Shown here in pieces: positions 9,203 through 18,362 of a DNA stretch of 64,000 nt. The stretch covers positions 35,834 to 99,833 of the forward strand of contig URCR01000004.1 in NCBI GenBank assembly GCA_900546325.1. The letters are read 5' to 3'. How positions within the stretch are numbered: the first letter of the stretch is position 1; each line of letters starts with the position of its first letter. Source of the stretch: an uncultured Lachnospiraceae bacterium (GTDB taxonomy: Bacteria > Bacillota > Clostridia > Lachnospirales > Lachnospiraceae). Both the position numbers and the translations under genes were made by a program. The notes under the pieces were generated by a model that saw nothing but the letters and a program-made list of their open reading frames with translations, was not told the DNA's origin and did not search any database.

Positions 9203-10759
9203 TCACTCCTCACAGATCTCCCCGACCTCATCATGTACCTCTCCCGCATATTGTTCTTCCGTCATCGTCACAAGGACATCCCCTGCTCTGATCATCGTGT
9301 TTCCTCTCGGGATGATCTCCCTGCCGCTTCTCTGAATCGACACGAGCAGACAGTGATCCGGCCACTGGATTTCTCCAACCGCGTGATCAGCTGCCGCCGA
9401 ACCGAACATCACAGACTGCCGCATCAGAACCTTCTCCCGGCTTCCCTCTTCTTTGAATTCTCCTTTTCCTGCAAGCAGGCGCTCCAGAAGACTTTCGTAA
9501 ATCGGATCCGATTTTAACAGTGTTGCCACAATATATGCCACAATTGAAATGATCGAGAGCGACAGCATCTGGCTCACTGACCCGGTCATCTCAAAGATCA
9601 AAATAATTCCGGTCAAAGGCGCCCGCACGATCGCAGTAAAGTATCCCGCCATGGCAAGCAGCACAAAGTTGTTGATGTAATCCGGATCCATTCCAAAATA
9701 ATTGACGCCGATCATCCCGAAAATTCCTCCGGTCAATGCTCCCAGCACAAGTAATGGAAAGAAAATTCCTCCCGGAGCACCGGATCCAAAACAGACTGCC
9801 GAAAACACAAATTTCGCTGCCAGTAAAAAGATTGCTCCGCCAAGCAGCAGCTTATGATCCGTCATCAGATCGATCAGTTCATGTCCGCTTCCGAGCAATT
9901 CCGGCACAGTAAATGCAAGAATTCCGGAAAGTGCAAACGGGATCAACAGCCTTGTCACTTCATTCAGACAGGAAATCTTCCTATATGCCGCCTGCACTGT
10001 CAATGTAAACCAATTATAAAATGCCCCGAAACATCCAAGGATCACTCCGAGCACAACGATCATCCAATAGTAATTCTGCGGAAGAACATTTCCGATATCA
10101 AACTGAAATACCGGCTCTATCCCGATAAACCGGGATGAAATATAATCTGCGGTAATCGATGCGGTCATCACTGAGATCAGCACAGATACCGAAAAATTTT
10201 TATGCACTTCCTCAAGAGAGAACATCACTCCCGCAAGAGGCGCATGAAATGCAGCGGAGAGTCCGGCACTCGCCCCGCAGGTCAGCAGAAATTTTTCTTC
10301 GGTCCGATCCCGCTTTAACAATTTTGAAATTCCTTTTCCAGTCATCGCTCCAAGCTGGATCGACGGACCTTCCCTTCCAAGAGATAATCCCGCCAGCAGC
10401 GACAGGAATCCTCCTGCAAACTTTGCCGGCAGGATGCGCCACCATTTCTGAGATAATTTCCCCGCCATCTCTCCTTCCAGCTGCGGGATCCCACTCCCTG
10501 AGATCATCGGCTCCCACCGGACAAGCAGTCCCACAAGAACTGCCAGTACCATCAAGGCAAGAAGCCACCCTGCCATCCGCACCGGAGACTGCCCTGCAAA
10601 GGCGATAATTTCATTCATCCACTCCCCGGCATACTTTAATGCAATGCGGTAGGCAAGAACGATCAATCCTCCAACCATCCCGACAAGCATACCCTCTCCG
10701 ATCAAAATGACCGGAAGATGCTCTTCTCTTTTGATGATCTGTGATGTATCATGCCTCAT
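9203..10759 (-). CDS. ClC-type chloride transporter with C-terminal TrkA_C domain
   Basis: Membrane protein of 518 residues. All three ClC selectivity motifs are visible: GSGIPQ (about 89), GREGPSIQLG (about 129, with the gating glutamate) and GSGAPGGIFFPLL (about 324). The transport core ends near residue 420, and residues 430-518 form a TrkA_C-like cytoplasmic domain, a fusion common in Firmicutes. It probably exchanges Cl- for H+ or passes another halide such as fluoride; the motif GSGIP, rather than the GREGN of fluoride CLCs, favours chloride. AAGGAGGGG precedes the ATG. It sits downstream of the ABC exporter pair. Confidence 0.9.
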   Translation of the reverse strand: MRHDTSQIIKREEHLPVILIGEGMLVGMVGGLIVLAYRIALKYAGEWMNEIIAFAGQSPVRMAGWLLALMVLAVLVGLLVRWEPMISGSGIPQLEGEMAGKLSQKWWRILPAKFAGGFLSLLAGLSLGREGPSIQLGAMTGKGISKLLKRDRTEEKFLLTCGASAGLSAAFHAPLAGVMFSLEEVHKNFSVSVLISVMTASITADYISSRFIGIEPVFQFDIGNVLPQNYYWMIVVLGVILGCFGAFYNWFTLTVQAAYRKISCLNEVTRLLIPFALSGILAFTVPELLGSGHELIDLMTDHKLLLGGAIFLLAAKFVFSAVCFGSGAPGGIFFPLLVLGALTGGIFGMIGVNYFGMDPDYINNFVLLAMAGYFTAIVRAPLTGIILIFEMTGSVSQMLSLSIISIVAYIVATLLKSDPIYESLLERLLAGKGEFKEEGSREKVLMRQSVMFGSAAADHAVGEIQWPDHCLLVSIQRSGREIIPRGNTMIRAGDVLVTMTEEQYAGEVHDEVGEICEE

Positions 10760-10823
10760 ATTTCCCCTCCTTACAAACTCACTTTTCTATCTGCCATCTC
10801 ATTTTCTCTCCATAGACAGCACT

Positions 10824-12545
10824 TTAAATTTCCTCAAAACTATTTAACTCCAAAATCCCGCCGTTGTCCACCCGGAAAATACGATCGGCATTCTGGATCG
10901 TCGATAACCGGTGTGCGATCACAAAGGAGGTTCTTCCCTTTAACAATGCTTCAATTCCTTTCTGCACAAGAATTTCTGTGTGTGTGTCGATGCTCGATGT
11001 CGCCTCGTCAAGGATCAGTATTTTAGGCTCTGACAGCATCGTCCTCGCAAACGCAAGGAGCTGTCTTTGTCCCGCTGAAAGTCCTGCGCCGCGCTCTTTT
11101 AACTCTGTGTCATAACCCTTTTCCATCTTCATGATAAATTCATGAGCATGGACTGCCTTTGCCGCCCGGATGATCTCCTCCTCACTGGCATCCAGCCTTC
11201 CATACCGGATATTTTCCCGAATGGTTCCGGAAAATAAGAAGACATCCTGTGTCATAATTCCCATTTGGCTTCTGAGACTCTCGATCGTCACACTTTTTAC
11301 ATCTCTGCCGTCAATGCAGACCTGCCCGCCCTGAATATCATAGAAGCGGCAGATCAGATTCACGATCGTTGATTTTCCCGCTCCGGTCGGTCCGATCAAC
11401 GCCACTGTCTGACCGGGCTTGATCTCAAAGCTGACGTCTTTTAATACTTCCTTTTCTTTCTCATAGGAAAAGGTTACATGCCGAAAGCTTACGGCACCTG
11501 CGATCTTTGGCATCTCTTCTGCCGCCTCTCCGTCAGTCAGATCCGGCTTCGTGTCAAGGATCTCAAAAATGCGCTCTGCCCCTGCGATGTTGGTCACAAG
11601 CTGGTTATAAAAGTTACTGAGGTTCATGACCGGACGCCAGAACATTGAAATGTATGTCCCAAATGCAATCAGTGTTCCGACCTGCATCGTTCCGTCAAGA
11701 ATCATATTGACACCGAAAAAGTACAGCACCATCGTTCCAATTCCCCAGCAGAGATCCACGATCGGACCGAACGCATCCGCATAGCGCACCGCATCCACAA
11801 AGGAATCCTTATGCTCTTTTAGCAGCTCCTCAAAAATCTGCTTTGTCTCTTTCTCAGCCCCAAAACTCTGCACAACATACATTCCCGAAATATCTTCATG
11901 GACAAATGCATTCATGTTTGATCCTTTTTTCCGATGTATCTGCCACCGCACATGAGATTTGCTCTGCACAAAAGCAACCCCGAGGATCATCAGCGGCAGA
12001 CTTGAGAGCGCTGCTGCCGCCAGCTTCCAATTTTTTACAAACATGATTCCGACTACCGACAAAATCGTGATAAAATCCGGGATCAGTGTGGTTACACTGT
12101 TTGACAATACATCTTTTAAAGAATTGACATCTCCGATGATCCTTGCCAGAATTTTCCCTGTCGGCCTGCTGTCAAAAAATTGAAAGCTCAGCGTCTGAAT
12201 GTGTGTATAAAGTTCTTCACGGATTGTGAGAAGCACTTCATTTGACACTTTTGCCATAATGTACATACGCGTTTTTACAAGCAGGACAAGTGTCAGATTC
12301 AAAAGAACTGCCACAATCCCAAGCCTTTTCAGCCCGCTCCAGTCTTCCCCCGCAATATAGACGTCGATCGCCTGCTGGATGATCAGCGGATTGATCAGTG
12401 TGATCACAACTGACACAAGCATAATAAACAGTACCGTCACGACCTGCTTTTTATATGCAAGCAGATAATAGAACATTCTCGCCAGCGTCTTTCTCTTTGA
12501 CACAGTCTGAACCTGCTCATCTGTTCTTGTTGCATTTACTGCCAT
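10824..12545 (-). CDS. ABC multidrug exporter half-transporter, catalytic subunit
   Basis: Type IV ABC half-exporter of 573 residues: six membrane helices (about 25-320), then the nucleotide-binding domain with Walker A GPTGAGKST (about 379), signature LSAGQRQ and Walker B ILILDEATSSID with an intact catalytic glutamate. It follows a second half-transporter by 18 bases; that partner has a degenerate site, so the two should form a BmrCD/LmrCD-like heterodimer in which this subunit carries the consensus Walker B. Substrate unknown; drugs or lipids are typical. Expression is likely controlled by the leader at 14411-14820. Confidence 0.9.
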   Translation of the reverse strand: MAVNATRTDEQVQTVSKRKTLARMFYYLLAYKKQVVTVLFIMLVSVVITLINPLIIQQAIDVYIAGEDWSGLKRLGIVAVLLNLTLVLLVKTRMYIMAKVSNEVLLTIREELYTHIQTLSFQFFDSRPTGKILARIIGDVNSLKDVLSNSVTTLIPDFITILSVVGIMFVKNWKLAAAALSSLPLMILGVAFVQSKSHVRWQIHRKKGSNMNAFVHEDISGMYVVQSFGAEKETKQIFEELLKEHKDSFVDAVRYADAFGPIVDLCWGIGTMVLYFFGVNMILDGTMQVGTLIAFGTYISMFWRPVMNLSNFYNQLVTNIAGAERIFEILDTKPDLTDGEAAEEMPKIAGAVSFRHVTFSYEKEKEVLKDVSFEIKPGQTVALIGPTGAGKSTIVNLICRFYDIQGGQVCIDGRDVKSVTIESLRSQMGIMTQDVFLFSGTIRENIRYGRLDASEEEIIRAAKAVHAHEFIMKMEKGYDTELKERGAGLSAGQRQLLAFARTMLSEPKILILDEATSSIDTHTEILVQKGIEALLKGRTSFVIAHRLSTIQNADRIFRVDNGGILELNSFEEI

Positions 12546-12563
12546 CGTTTTCCTCTCCTTTCC

Positions 12564-14276
12564 TTAGATAACTTCCCCCTGTATCTGACAGGTCCGATAA
12601 TAAATCCCCTTTTTCTTCCATAATGTTTCATGTGTTCCCCGCTCTGCGACTTTTCCATCCTGCAGAATCAGGATCTCATCTGCATCCCGCACCGAAGAAA
12701 CCCGATGCCCGATGATGATCTTTGTCACATCTGTCACCTCCCGGAGATTCTGTTGAATCTGCCGCTCTGTATCCATATCAAGCGCAGAAGTCGAGTCATC
12801 CAGCACAAGCACCGGAGCATGTTTTGCAATCGCTCTGGCGATACTGATCCTCTGTTTCTGACCGCCGGAAAGTCCGACTCCGCGTTCACCGATCAGTGTG
12901 TCATACCGACTCTCCATCCTCTCTACGAAATTTTTCGCCTCCGCGCAGTCGAGAGAAGAGATCACTTCTTCCTGGGGAACTTCGCCCCGTTTTCCAAAAC
13001 GTACATTTTCCTCCACGGTATCCGAAAACAGAAAGACATCCTGCATAACAAGAGCAATGCTTCTTCTCAGCTGGCAAAGGGAGAGCTTTCTGATATCCTT
13101 TCCGTCCAGAAGGATCTTTCCTCCTGTCACATCATAAAACCGTTGAAGTACATGGATGACAGAAGTCTTCCCCGCACCGGTTTCTCCCATGATCCCAAGA
13201 GTTTTTCCTGCCGGCAGATCAAAAGAAACATCCTTTAAGATCGAATGACCGTCAAGTTCCAGAGAAACATGTTCAAACGTCACATTCCCTTTTACTTTCT
13301 CCAATCTTTCCGGGCTCTTAGTCTCTGTGATCTCCGAATGCTGCCGGTAAATCTTCTTTAACTTTTCATTGGATGCAACTGCCGCCGCAAAGTCATTGAA
13401 CAGCCACCCGAGCATCTCCATCGGCCAGACGATGTTCATCGAATATTCCACAAATGCGCCGAGTGTTCCAAGCGTGATCTTCCCTTCGATCACACGGTGC
13501 CCGCCGAAAATAATGACAACGACCGGAAGCAGCTTCGTGATCGCCTGAAACAGCGGCTGGTATCTGACCAGTACTTTTGACTGCTTCATATTCAGTTCAT
13601 AATAGCGCTGATTGTGGGATAAAAATTTTCTGATCTCGAATTTCTCTCTGGCAAACGCTTTGACCGTCCGCACTCCGGCAAGATTTTCTTCTGCCACCGT
13701 ATTGAGCGCAGCATTTTCTTCACTGATCTCCTCATACACATTTCCAAGCTTCTTCTCCATCAGAATCGCAAGCAGAGCCACCATCGGCATGGCGATCACC
13801 GGAATGAGAAACAATCCCTTGTCAAGCCGATACATACAGATCAGGATCACACTGGTATGGAAAATGACTTCCACGATCAGCATGCTGATATAAGTCAGTG
13901 AGCCCCATATTTTATCGACATCATCTTTGACTCTCGACATCAGTTCCCCGGTATTGGTATTGTTAAAATACCGCATGGACAGCGACTGGATATGATCAAA
14001 CAGCCTTCTTCGGATATCCATCGCAATCTCTGATCCCACCCGGTCAAATGTAAATTCCTGAAGATATCCGAAAACACACCTTCCGACTCCGATAAAAAGA
14101 ACACCGAGAAGCAGCATTGGTAAAATCTCCTTCTGCCCTTTTCCGATTACGTCATCGATCATACGTTTTGTGATCTGCGGCGACAGCATGTCAAGGCTGA
14201 CTTTGATGATCAGACAACCGATCGCAAATGCATACACATACCACTTTTCCAATAGATATTTTGATATTTTCTTCAT
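12564..14276 (-). CDS. ABC multidrug exporter half-transporter, degenerate-site subunit
   Basis: Half-exporter of 570 residues starting MKKISKYLLEKW at 14276; a longer reading to 14633 runs through the leader hairpins and is rejected. Six membrane helices are followed by Walker A GETGAGKTS, signature LSGGQKQR and Walker B VLVLDDSTSALD, where aspartate replaces the catalytic glutamate. That substitution is the mark of the non-catalytic partner in heterodimeric exporters such as BmrC/BmrD. A GGAGAACGGGGAA stretch lies before the start. The 500-base upstream region holds promoter, leader ORF and two hairpins. Confidence 0.9.
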   Translation of the reverse strand: MKKISKYLLEKWYVYAFAIGCLIIKVSLDMLSPQITKRMIDDVIGKGQKEILPMLLLGVLFIGVGRCVFGYLQEFTFDRVGSEIAMDIRRRLFDHIQSLSMRYFNNTNTGELMSRVKDDVDKIWGSLTYISMLIVEVIFHTSVILICMYRLDKGLFLIPVIAMPMVALLAILMEKKLGNVYEEISEENAALNTVAEENLAGVRTVKAFAREKFEIRKFLSHNQRYYELNMKQSKVLVRYQPLFQAITKLLPVVVIIFGGHRVIEGKITLGTLGAFVEYSMNIVWPMEMLGWLFNDFAAAVASNEKLKKIYRQHSEITETKSPERLEKVKGNVTFEHVSLELDGHSILKDVSFDLPAGKTLGIMGETGAGKTSVIHVLQRFYDVTGGKILLDGKDIRKLSLCQLRRSIALVMQDVFLFSDTVEENVRFGKRGEVPQEEVISSLDCAEAKNFVERMESRYDTLIGERGVGLSGGQKQRISIARAIAKHAPVLVLDDSTSALDMDTERQIQQNLREVTDVTKIIIGHRVSSVRDADEILILQDGKVAERGTHETLWKKKGIYYRTCQIQGEVI

Positions 14277-14410
14277 AAGTTTCCCCGTTCTCCTTTCCTC
14301 TCCTATACAACAGACATTCTCCTCCAAAAGAATCTTTTTCGTCCGGGACTCCTCTTTTCTCCCCAAACGCCTTCTGATACAGAAAAATCCTGATCTATTT
14401 CCTATGCAAT

Positions 14411-14438
14411 AAAAAAGGACATGCTCTATGCACATCCT
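14411..14438 (-). terminator. Leader terminator (attenuator) before the ABC exporter
   Basis: On the minus strand a nine-pair stem with two G-U pairs (14430-14438 with 14416-14424) and a five-base loop is followed by six T. It lies 135 bases before the exporter start and about 350 bases after the promoter, where an attenuator would be expected. Confidence 0.7.
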
Positions 14439-14586
14439 GATTTTTGTATTCTGATCAAAATTCATCTGTAAGATGTGCTTCTTTATGGATGTTCTGCAAG
14501 ATTCTCCCGCCGCAGACAGACATCTGTCCGGACAGACATCCGCCCTCGAGAAATATTCCTTTCCCACGGAATTCCTGCAAAAGAAG

Positions 14587-14614
14587 GAAGCTGTGGCACG
14601 CGTACCACAGCTTC
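14587..14614 (-). promoter_or_regulatory. Strong leader hairpin, possible first terminator
   Basis: A perfect ten-base stem (14605-14614 with 14587-14596) whose loop can pair further (GGTACGCGTGCC) is followed by CTTCTTTT on the minus strand. It begins about 30 bases after the stop codon of the leader ORF at 14645, a spacing suited to ribosome-dependent attenuation. Confidence 0.6.
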
Positions 14615-14644
14615 TGCATAAAAGAAAGCACAATCTTCCTATTC

Positions 14645-14752
14645 TTACTTCACTCTAAAAAGATTCTCCTGAGGTAAACGTTCCAAACGGCTGCTGTATA
14701 TAGTTGTACAATTCATCGAGTTTATTTTTATCATTGTTCTCTTTGCGTTCAT
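14645..14752 (-). CDS. Leader ORF of the ABC exporter operon
   Basis: Short ORF of 35 codons starting MNAKRTMIKI at 14752, with an AAGGAGG ribosome site seven bases upstream and a consensus promoter at 14792-14820. It is not followed by other coding sequence for nearly 370 bases. A second frame over the same DNA, read one base on, is open from just before the ATG to 14655 and looks more protein-like, ending QQPFGTFTSGESF; it has no start codon of its own. Either the translated product is the first frame, or an early frame shift (biological or sequencing) joins the ATG to the second. By analogy to bmrB before bmrCD in Bacillus subtilis, it is probably a regulatory leader peptide. Confidence 0.55.
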   Translation of the reverse strand: MNAKRTMIKINSMNCTTIYSSRLERLPQENLFRVK

Positions 14753-14791
14753 AGTTTTACCTCCTTCTTTTTCTTATTTAACGCTGGTTTT

Positions 14792-14820
14792 ATTATAAAA
14801 CTGGCGATTGTATTTGTCAA
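14792..14820 (-). promoter_or_regulatory. Consensus promoter of the ABC exporter leader
   Basis: Minus-strand TTGACA (complement of 14815-14820) and TATAAT (complement of 14792-14797) are separated by exactly 17 bases. Both boxes match consensus perfectly, which suggests strong, constitutive initiation with control exerted downstream. Confidence 0.85.
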
Positions 14821-14869
14821 TATTTTTTGTAAAATTATGGAAATTCACAAAAAATCCTACTTTTTTTCA

Positions 14870-16981
14870 TCAATTTGCATAATACGATTCCATGATTGCA
14901 TTGACTTTCGACACAACATAATTGCTGCCGCCTTTTTTCTGCACATCTTCCACCATGCCGATCACCGACAGCGGTCTCTCCTCTCCGTCTGTCGTCTCGC
15001 ACGCAAACCATCCGTATTCCAGAGCTCCCGCATCATCCTGACTTCCTTTTGTCTCGGCTGTTCCGGTCTTTCCAAGCAGGGAAACGCCTTCAATTTTTCC
15101 TCCGGCTCCGGTTCCGGTCGGATTTTCAATGACCTGCACAAGATCGTTCTGAAGCTGCTCCGCCGTTTCCTTTGTAAATACATCTTTTTTCCAATACTCT
15201 GGCTGCTGCCCTTCCTCCATCTGAAGCACCGGAAGGATCATATTTCCCTCATTGACAAACGCAGAGTAGATGGAAGCAAGGTGAATCGGATTGACAAGCA
15301 GTTCTCCCTGCCCGTATCCGGTATCTGCCAGCTGGATCTCAGAAGAAATCTTACTGTCTGTTCCAAATGTGGATACCTGGGCGCCAATATCAAACGGCAG
15401 CTCTTCCTCAAAGCCCGCCCGGCGCATTCCTTCGATCATCGTATCTGCTCCGATGTCAAGCGCTGCCCGCGCAAAATAAATGTTGTCCGAATAGACGAGC
15501 GCATTCTGCAGATTGACCTCACTTCCATAATCCGTCAGTGTTGTGACCATATAGTCTCCCCAGCTTGCATCTTTCTGCCAGCTTAAACCTACATACCCTT
15601 TGTTTTCATTTGGATCAAGCTTGCCTGCATCCATCCCGATCGCCGCCGTGATCGGCTTAAATGTAGATCCCGGCACGAGCGCCGCATAGAAGCGGTTCAG
15701 AAGCGGACGGTTCTGATCTTCATTTAATTCCGTCCATCTTCGGTCAGAAATACCATAGACAAACTCATTCGGATCATATGCCGGAGTACTCACAAGCGCC
15801 AGCACTTCCCCCGTCTTTGGGTTCATAGAAACAGCCACCGCAGGATCTCCCTGAAACTGCTCGTAAGCTTTCTGCTGGATCGCGGCATCGATTGTCACTG
15901 TCACATCTTGTCCATCTTCTTTTTCCTTTGCCGCTAAAAGAATCTTTGTCTTGCCATTCTGATCTGCGGTGTAGATCTCATAACCGTCTGAACCTTTTAA
16001 CGTTTTCTCATAGGCAAGTTCCAAACCGGATTTCCCGATGACACTGTTCTCATGATACCCTTCCCCCTGCTTTTCTTCCAGTTCCTCGGCGCTGATCGGC
16101 TGCACGTATCCGGTCAGATGGCCTCCTGCTGCTCCGAGCGGATAGACTCTCCCTTCTGTCTCCGAGATCATGACTCCCTTGATCTCCAGCAGGCGCTGTT
16201 CTTTCTCTTCATCCCCTTTTGCCATCGATTTTAACGGCACGAACACATCGTCCGTCACCCACGAAGCGCCGAGTTTTGTTTCAATTTCTTCCGCTGTCAT
16301 ATCCATTTCTGCTGCGATTTTCTCAATCGCTTCCGTCTTGTCCTCATCCATCTTCCCCGGGACAACGCCGACCTGGAGCACCGTTCCATTGACCGCGAGC
16401 CCATTTCCATTTCGGTCCAGTATATTTCCCCTGCGCGCCGAAACCGTGGATACGACAATCCTGTCATTTTCCCCCAGTTCCGGGAAGATCAGAGACGGCT
16501 CCCACACAAGCTTCCAGTCACCGCCTTTTTCTTTCACCAGTTTTGCCTCATTGTAAAATGCTTTCTCTCCTGCCACAGTCTCCATCTTTGTCTGGTAAGA
16601 TACGACAGCGGTCTTCTCTCCGTTCCTCTTTTTCTTCTCCTTGTCAAACTTCACCTGAAGTTCACTCATCTGGATCCCCTCGTAAATATTTTTATTTTTC
16701 TCAAGGAACGCTTCCTTTTTTATACCGCTTGTATCGCTGACAAGCGCATACATCTCTTCATACTTTCCTTTGGAAAGCAGCTCAAAATATTCCTTCATAA
16801 CCGCCTTCGGAGTCTCCCGGATATCTGCAACATTTAACAGCACTCCGGTTGCGATGACTCCGATCAATAAGATCACGGAAAAACTGATCCATGCCCAGTT
16901 TCTGTTTTTCTCCTTCTTCCTGTAATTCTGTGCACTTCCTTCTTCCTTTGTACCCTTATTTCGTTTTCTCTTCTCTGACAT
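14870..16981 (-). CDS. MecA-like penicillin-binding transpeptidase
   Basis: Class B penicillin-binding protein of 703 residues that cross-links peptidoglycan outside the membrane. After a charged start there is one membrane anchor (about 29-50), an NTF2-like MecA_N domain (about 55-165), a dimerisation domain (about 175-330) and the transpeptidase domain. Active motifs are PGSTFKP (SxxK), YSDNIYF (SxN) and LGKTGTAE (KTG). The MecA_N domain links it to Staphylococcus MecA and Bacillus PbpC types. It follows an unknown lipoprotein by 15 bases and both are downstream of BlaI/MecI-like operators at 18302-18391, which predicts induction by beta-lactams. Whether it is low-affinity cannot be read from sequence. 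Confidence 0.9.
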   Translation of the reverse strand: MSEKRKRNKGTKEEGSAQNYRKKEKNRNWAWISFSVILLIGVIATGVLLNVADIRETPKAVMKEYFELLSKGKYEEMYALVSDTSGIKKEAFLEKNKNIYEGIQMSELQVKFDKEKKKRNGEKTAVVSYQTKMETVAGEKAFYNEAKLVKEKGGDWKLVWEPSLIFPELGENDRIVVSTVSARRGNILDRNGNGLAVNGTVLQVGVVPGKMDEDKTEAIEKIAAEMDMTAEEIETKLGASWVTDDVFVPLKSMAKGDEEKEQRLLEIKGVMISETEGRVYPLGAAGGHLTGYVQPISAEELEEKQGEGYHENSVIGKSGLELAYEKTLKGSDGYEIYTADQNGKTKILLAAKEKEDGQDVTVTIDAAIQQKAYEQFQGDPAVAVSMNPKTGEVLALVSTPAYDPNEFVYGISDRRWTELNEDQNRPLLNRFYAALVPGSTFKPITAAIGMDAGKLDPNENKGYVGLSWQKDASWGDYMVTTLTDYGSEVNLQNALVYSDNIYFARAALDIGADTMIEGMRRAGFEEELPFDIGAQVSTFGTDSKISSEIQLADTGYGQGELLVNPIHLASIYSAFVNEGNMILPVLQMEEGQQPEYWKKDVFTKETAEQLQNDLVQVIENPTGTGAGGKIEGVSLLGKTGTAETKGSQDDAGALEYGWFACETTDGEERPLSVIGMVEDVQKKGGSNYVVSKVNAIMESYYAN

Positions 16982-16996
16982 GAATACTCCCTTCTA

Positions 16997-18217
16997 CTAT
17001 TTTCTCTCAGCCTCTTCCATATAGGTTGGAAGCATATTCTCCTCTGACTGAATGATTCTGTTTCCAATATATTGGAAACTGTTCTCCCCCTGCCGCCTTA
17101 CGGTGACTTCATGCACAAACGCACAGTCGGTCATCCGCTCTTTCCAGACTGCCTCTACCGTCATTGTCAGCGTTCCATCCGGATTCTCCTTGTACGCAGT
17201 CACCTCCGGTACCGGAATGTTCGTAATGTTATATCTCCGGTACAACATTTCTTCCCGCAGATAACAGTTCTTTTCCGGCTGATACTCCTGTCTTCCCCGA
17301 AGGATTTCCACCGGAACCGAAAGACGGCTCTGAATTACCGATTCAAATTCCTGTGCCGGAATCCCATCCGGATATGCGTCGTCCGGCGGATAATTTCCAT
17401 TCTGCACCCGGTAAAATTCTTCAAACAGCGACCGAAAATCCAGCCTGTCATAATTCTTCTCATTCCACTCTTCAAAAAACAATCCGCCATTGTAGTATCC
17501 GGTCTGCGAAATATAGTTTCTGCACACTTCTCTTAAATGCTCCGGAATCGGTTCCATCCGAATGGCATCGACTGCGTCCTCTCCGTCATAACCTGCGGGA
17601 CGGTATTTTTTGTAGATCAAATATCCTTTCTCCGTCACCTTCCACTCCTTTGCCGCATAGCGTTCCATATAGGAAATAAACCGGTCTTCTTCCTCTCTGC
17701 TCAGAACGACATTGGTTACCATCAGCTCTTTTCCGTCAAAAGCCAGATCAGTCTGCCGGATTCCATTCCTTTCCAGCACCCGGTAAAAGCGAATGGTTCC
17801 GTCTCTGCCATTTTCCATCTCTTCACAGAACTTTCTTAGCTTCTCCGGATTCTGCAAATTGGTCTGATTATTTTCATCTATTATAATATACCCCCGTTTT
17901 CCCATTTTTTCCACCATCTCTTCTAAAGAAATTTCCGGCTTTTCCTTATAAATCTTCTGATAGTCCTGCACCGCTGCTTCCACCTCCTTCAGCAAAGTCT
18001 CCTGCTCTGCTTTCTGAATTTCCCCGGACACCTCCGTTTTCTCCTTCTCCTCTGCCTGACTTTTCTCCCCTGAACCCTTCCCGGATAGTTGTGTTTTGCT
18101 TTCTCCTGTGCAGTCACATCCCTGCGCGCAGACAGCCAGAAGAACTGTTGTCACAGACAGCAGAAACCACCTTCTCCCGTATTTCTTTGTTCTGCCTGTC
18201 TCTTGTCCGATTTTCAT
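16997..18217 (-). CDS. Putative lipoprotein, upstream partner of the PBP
   Basis: Protein of 406 residues that I do not recognise. The start MKIGQETGR at 18217 is preceded by GGGGAGACGAGG; the longer reading to 18391 covers the promoter and is rejected. A signal segment (about 15-35, RWFLLSVTTVLLAVCAQGC) ends at a cysteine, consistent with a lipoprotein though the lipobox is not classical. A Lys/Glu-rich linker follows, then a soluble domain from about residue 75 with many aromatic residues. It is 15 bases before the PBP gene, so it probably works with that enzyme at the membrane face. The promoter region carries two BlaI/MecI-like palindromes. Confidence 0.75.
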   Translation of the reverse strand: MKIGQETGRTKKYGRRWFLLSVTTVLLAVCAQGCDCTGESKTQLSGKGSGEKSQAEEKEKTEVSGEIQKAEQETLLKEVEAAVQDYQKIYKEKPEISLEEMVEKMGKRGYIIIDENNQTNLQNPEKLRKFCEEMENGRDGTIRFYRVLERNGIRQTDLAFDGKELMVTNVVLSREEEDRFISYMERYAAKEWKVTEKGYLIYKKYRPAGYDGEDAVDAIRMEPIPEHLREVCRNYISQTGYYNGGLFFEEWNEKNYDRLDFRSLFEEFYRVQNGNYPPDDAYPDGIPAQEFESVIQSRLSVPVEILRGRQEYQPEKNCYLREEMLYRRYNITNIPVPEVTAYKENPDGTLTMTVEAVWKERMTDCAFVHEVTVRRQGENSFQYIGNRIIQSEENMLPTYMEEAERK

Positions 18218-18301
18218 CCTCGTCTCCCCTTTCTTGTTCCTCTGTTTTCCAGAGCAAAACAGCTGCCACTGCTGCCGTACACGGATCCTTTGGCACACTT
18301 T

Positions 18302-18317
18302 TCTTACATATGTAAGA
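18302..18317. promoter_or_regulatory. BlaI/MecI-like operator, downstream copy
   Basis: Perfect 16-base palindrome TCTTACATATGTAAGA with the ACAnnTGT core of BlaI/MecI operators. It lies in the leader of the lipoprotein-PBP unit, about 85 bases before the lipoprotein start. Confidence 0.65.
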
Positions 18318-18328
18318 TTTCTCTTTAA

Positions 18329-18361
18329 AAAGATAAGAAAGCGCCCCGCTTTCCTATCTTT
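18329..18361 (-). terminator. Strong hairpin with T run between mgt and the lipoprotein gene
   Basis: A 15-base stem with a single G-U pair (18347-18361 with 18329-18343), a three-base loop and TTTTT on the minus strand. It can end transcripts from the glycosyltransferase gene, whose stop is at 18424. Because the promoter at 18363-18391 would start transcription at its foot, it would also form the very 5' end of the lipoprotein-PBP mRNA. Confidence 0.75.
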
Positions 18362-18362
18362 A

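Noticed and set aside
14837..15586. Plus-strand ORF of 249 residues
   Set aside because: Lies wholly antisense to the PBP transpeptidase domain, whose motifs are intact.
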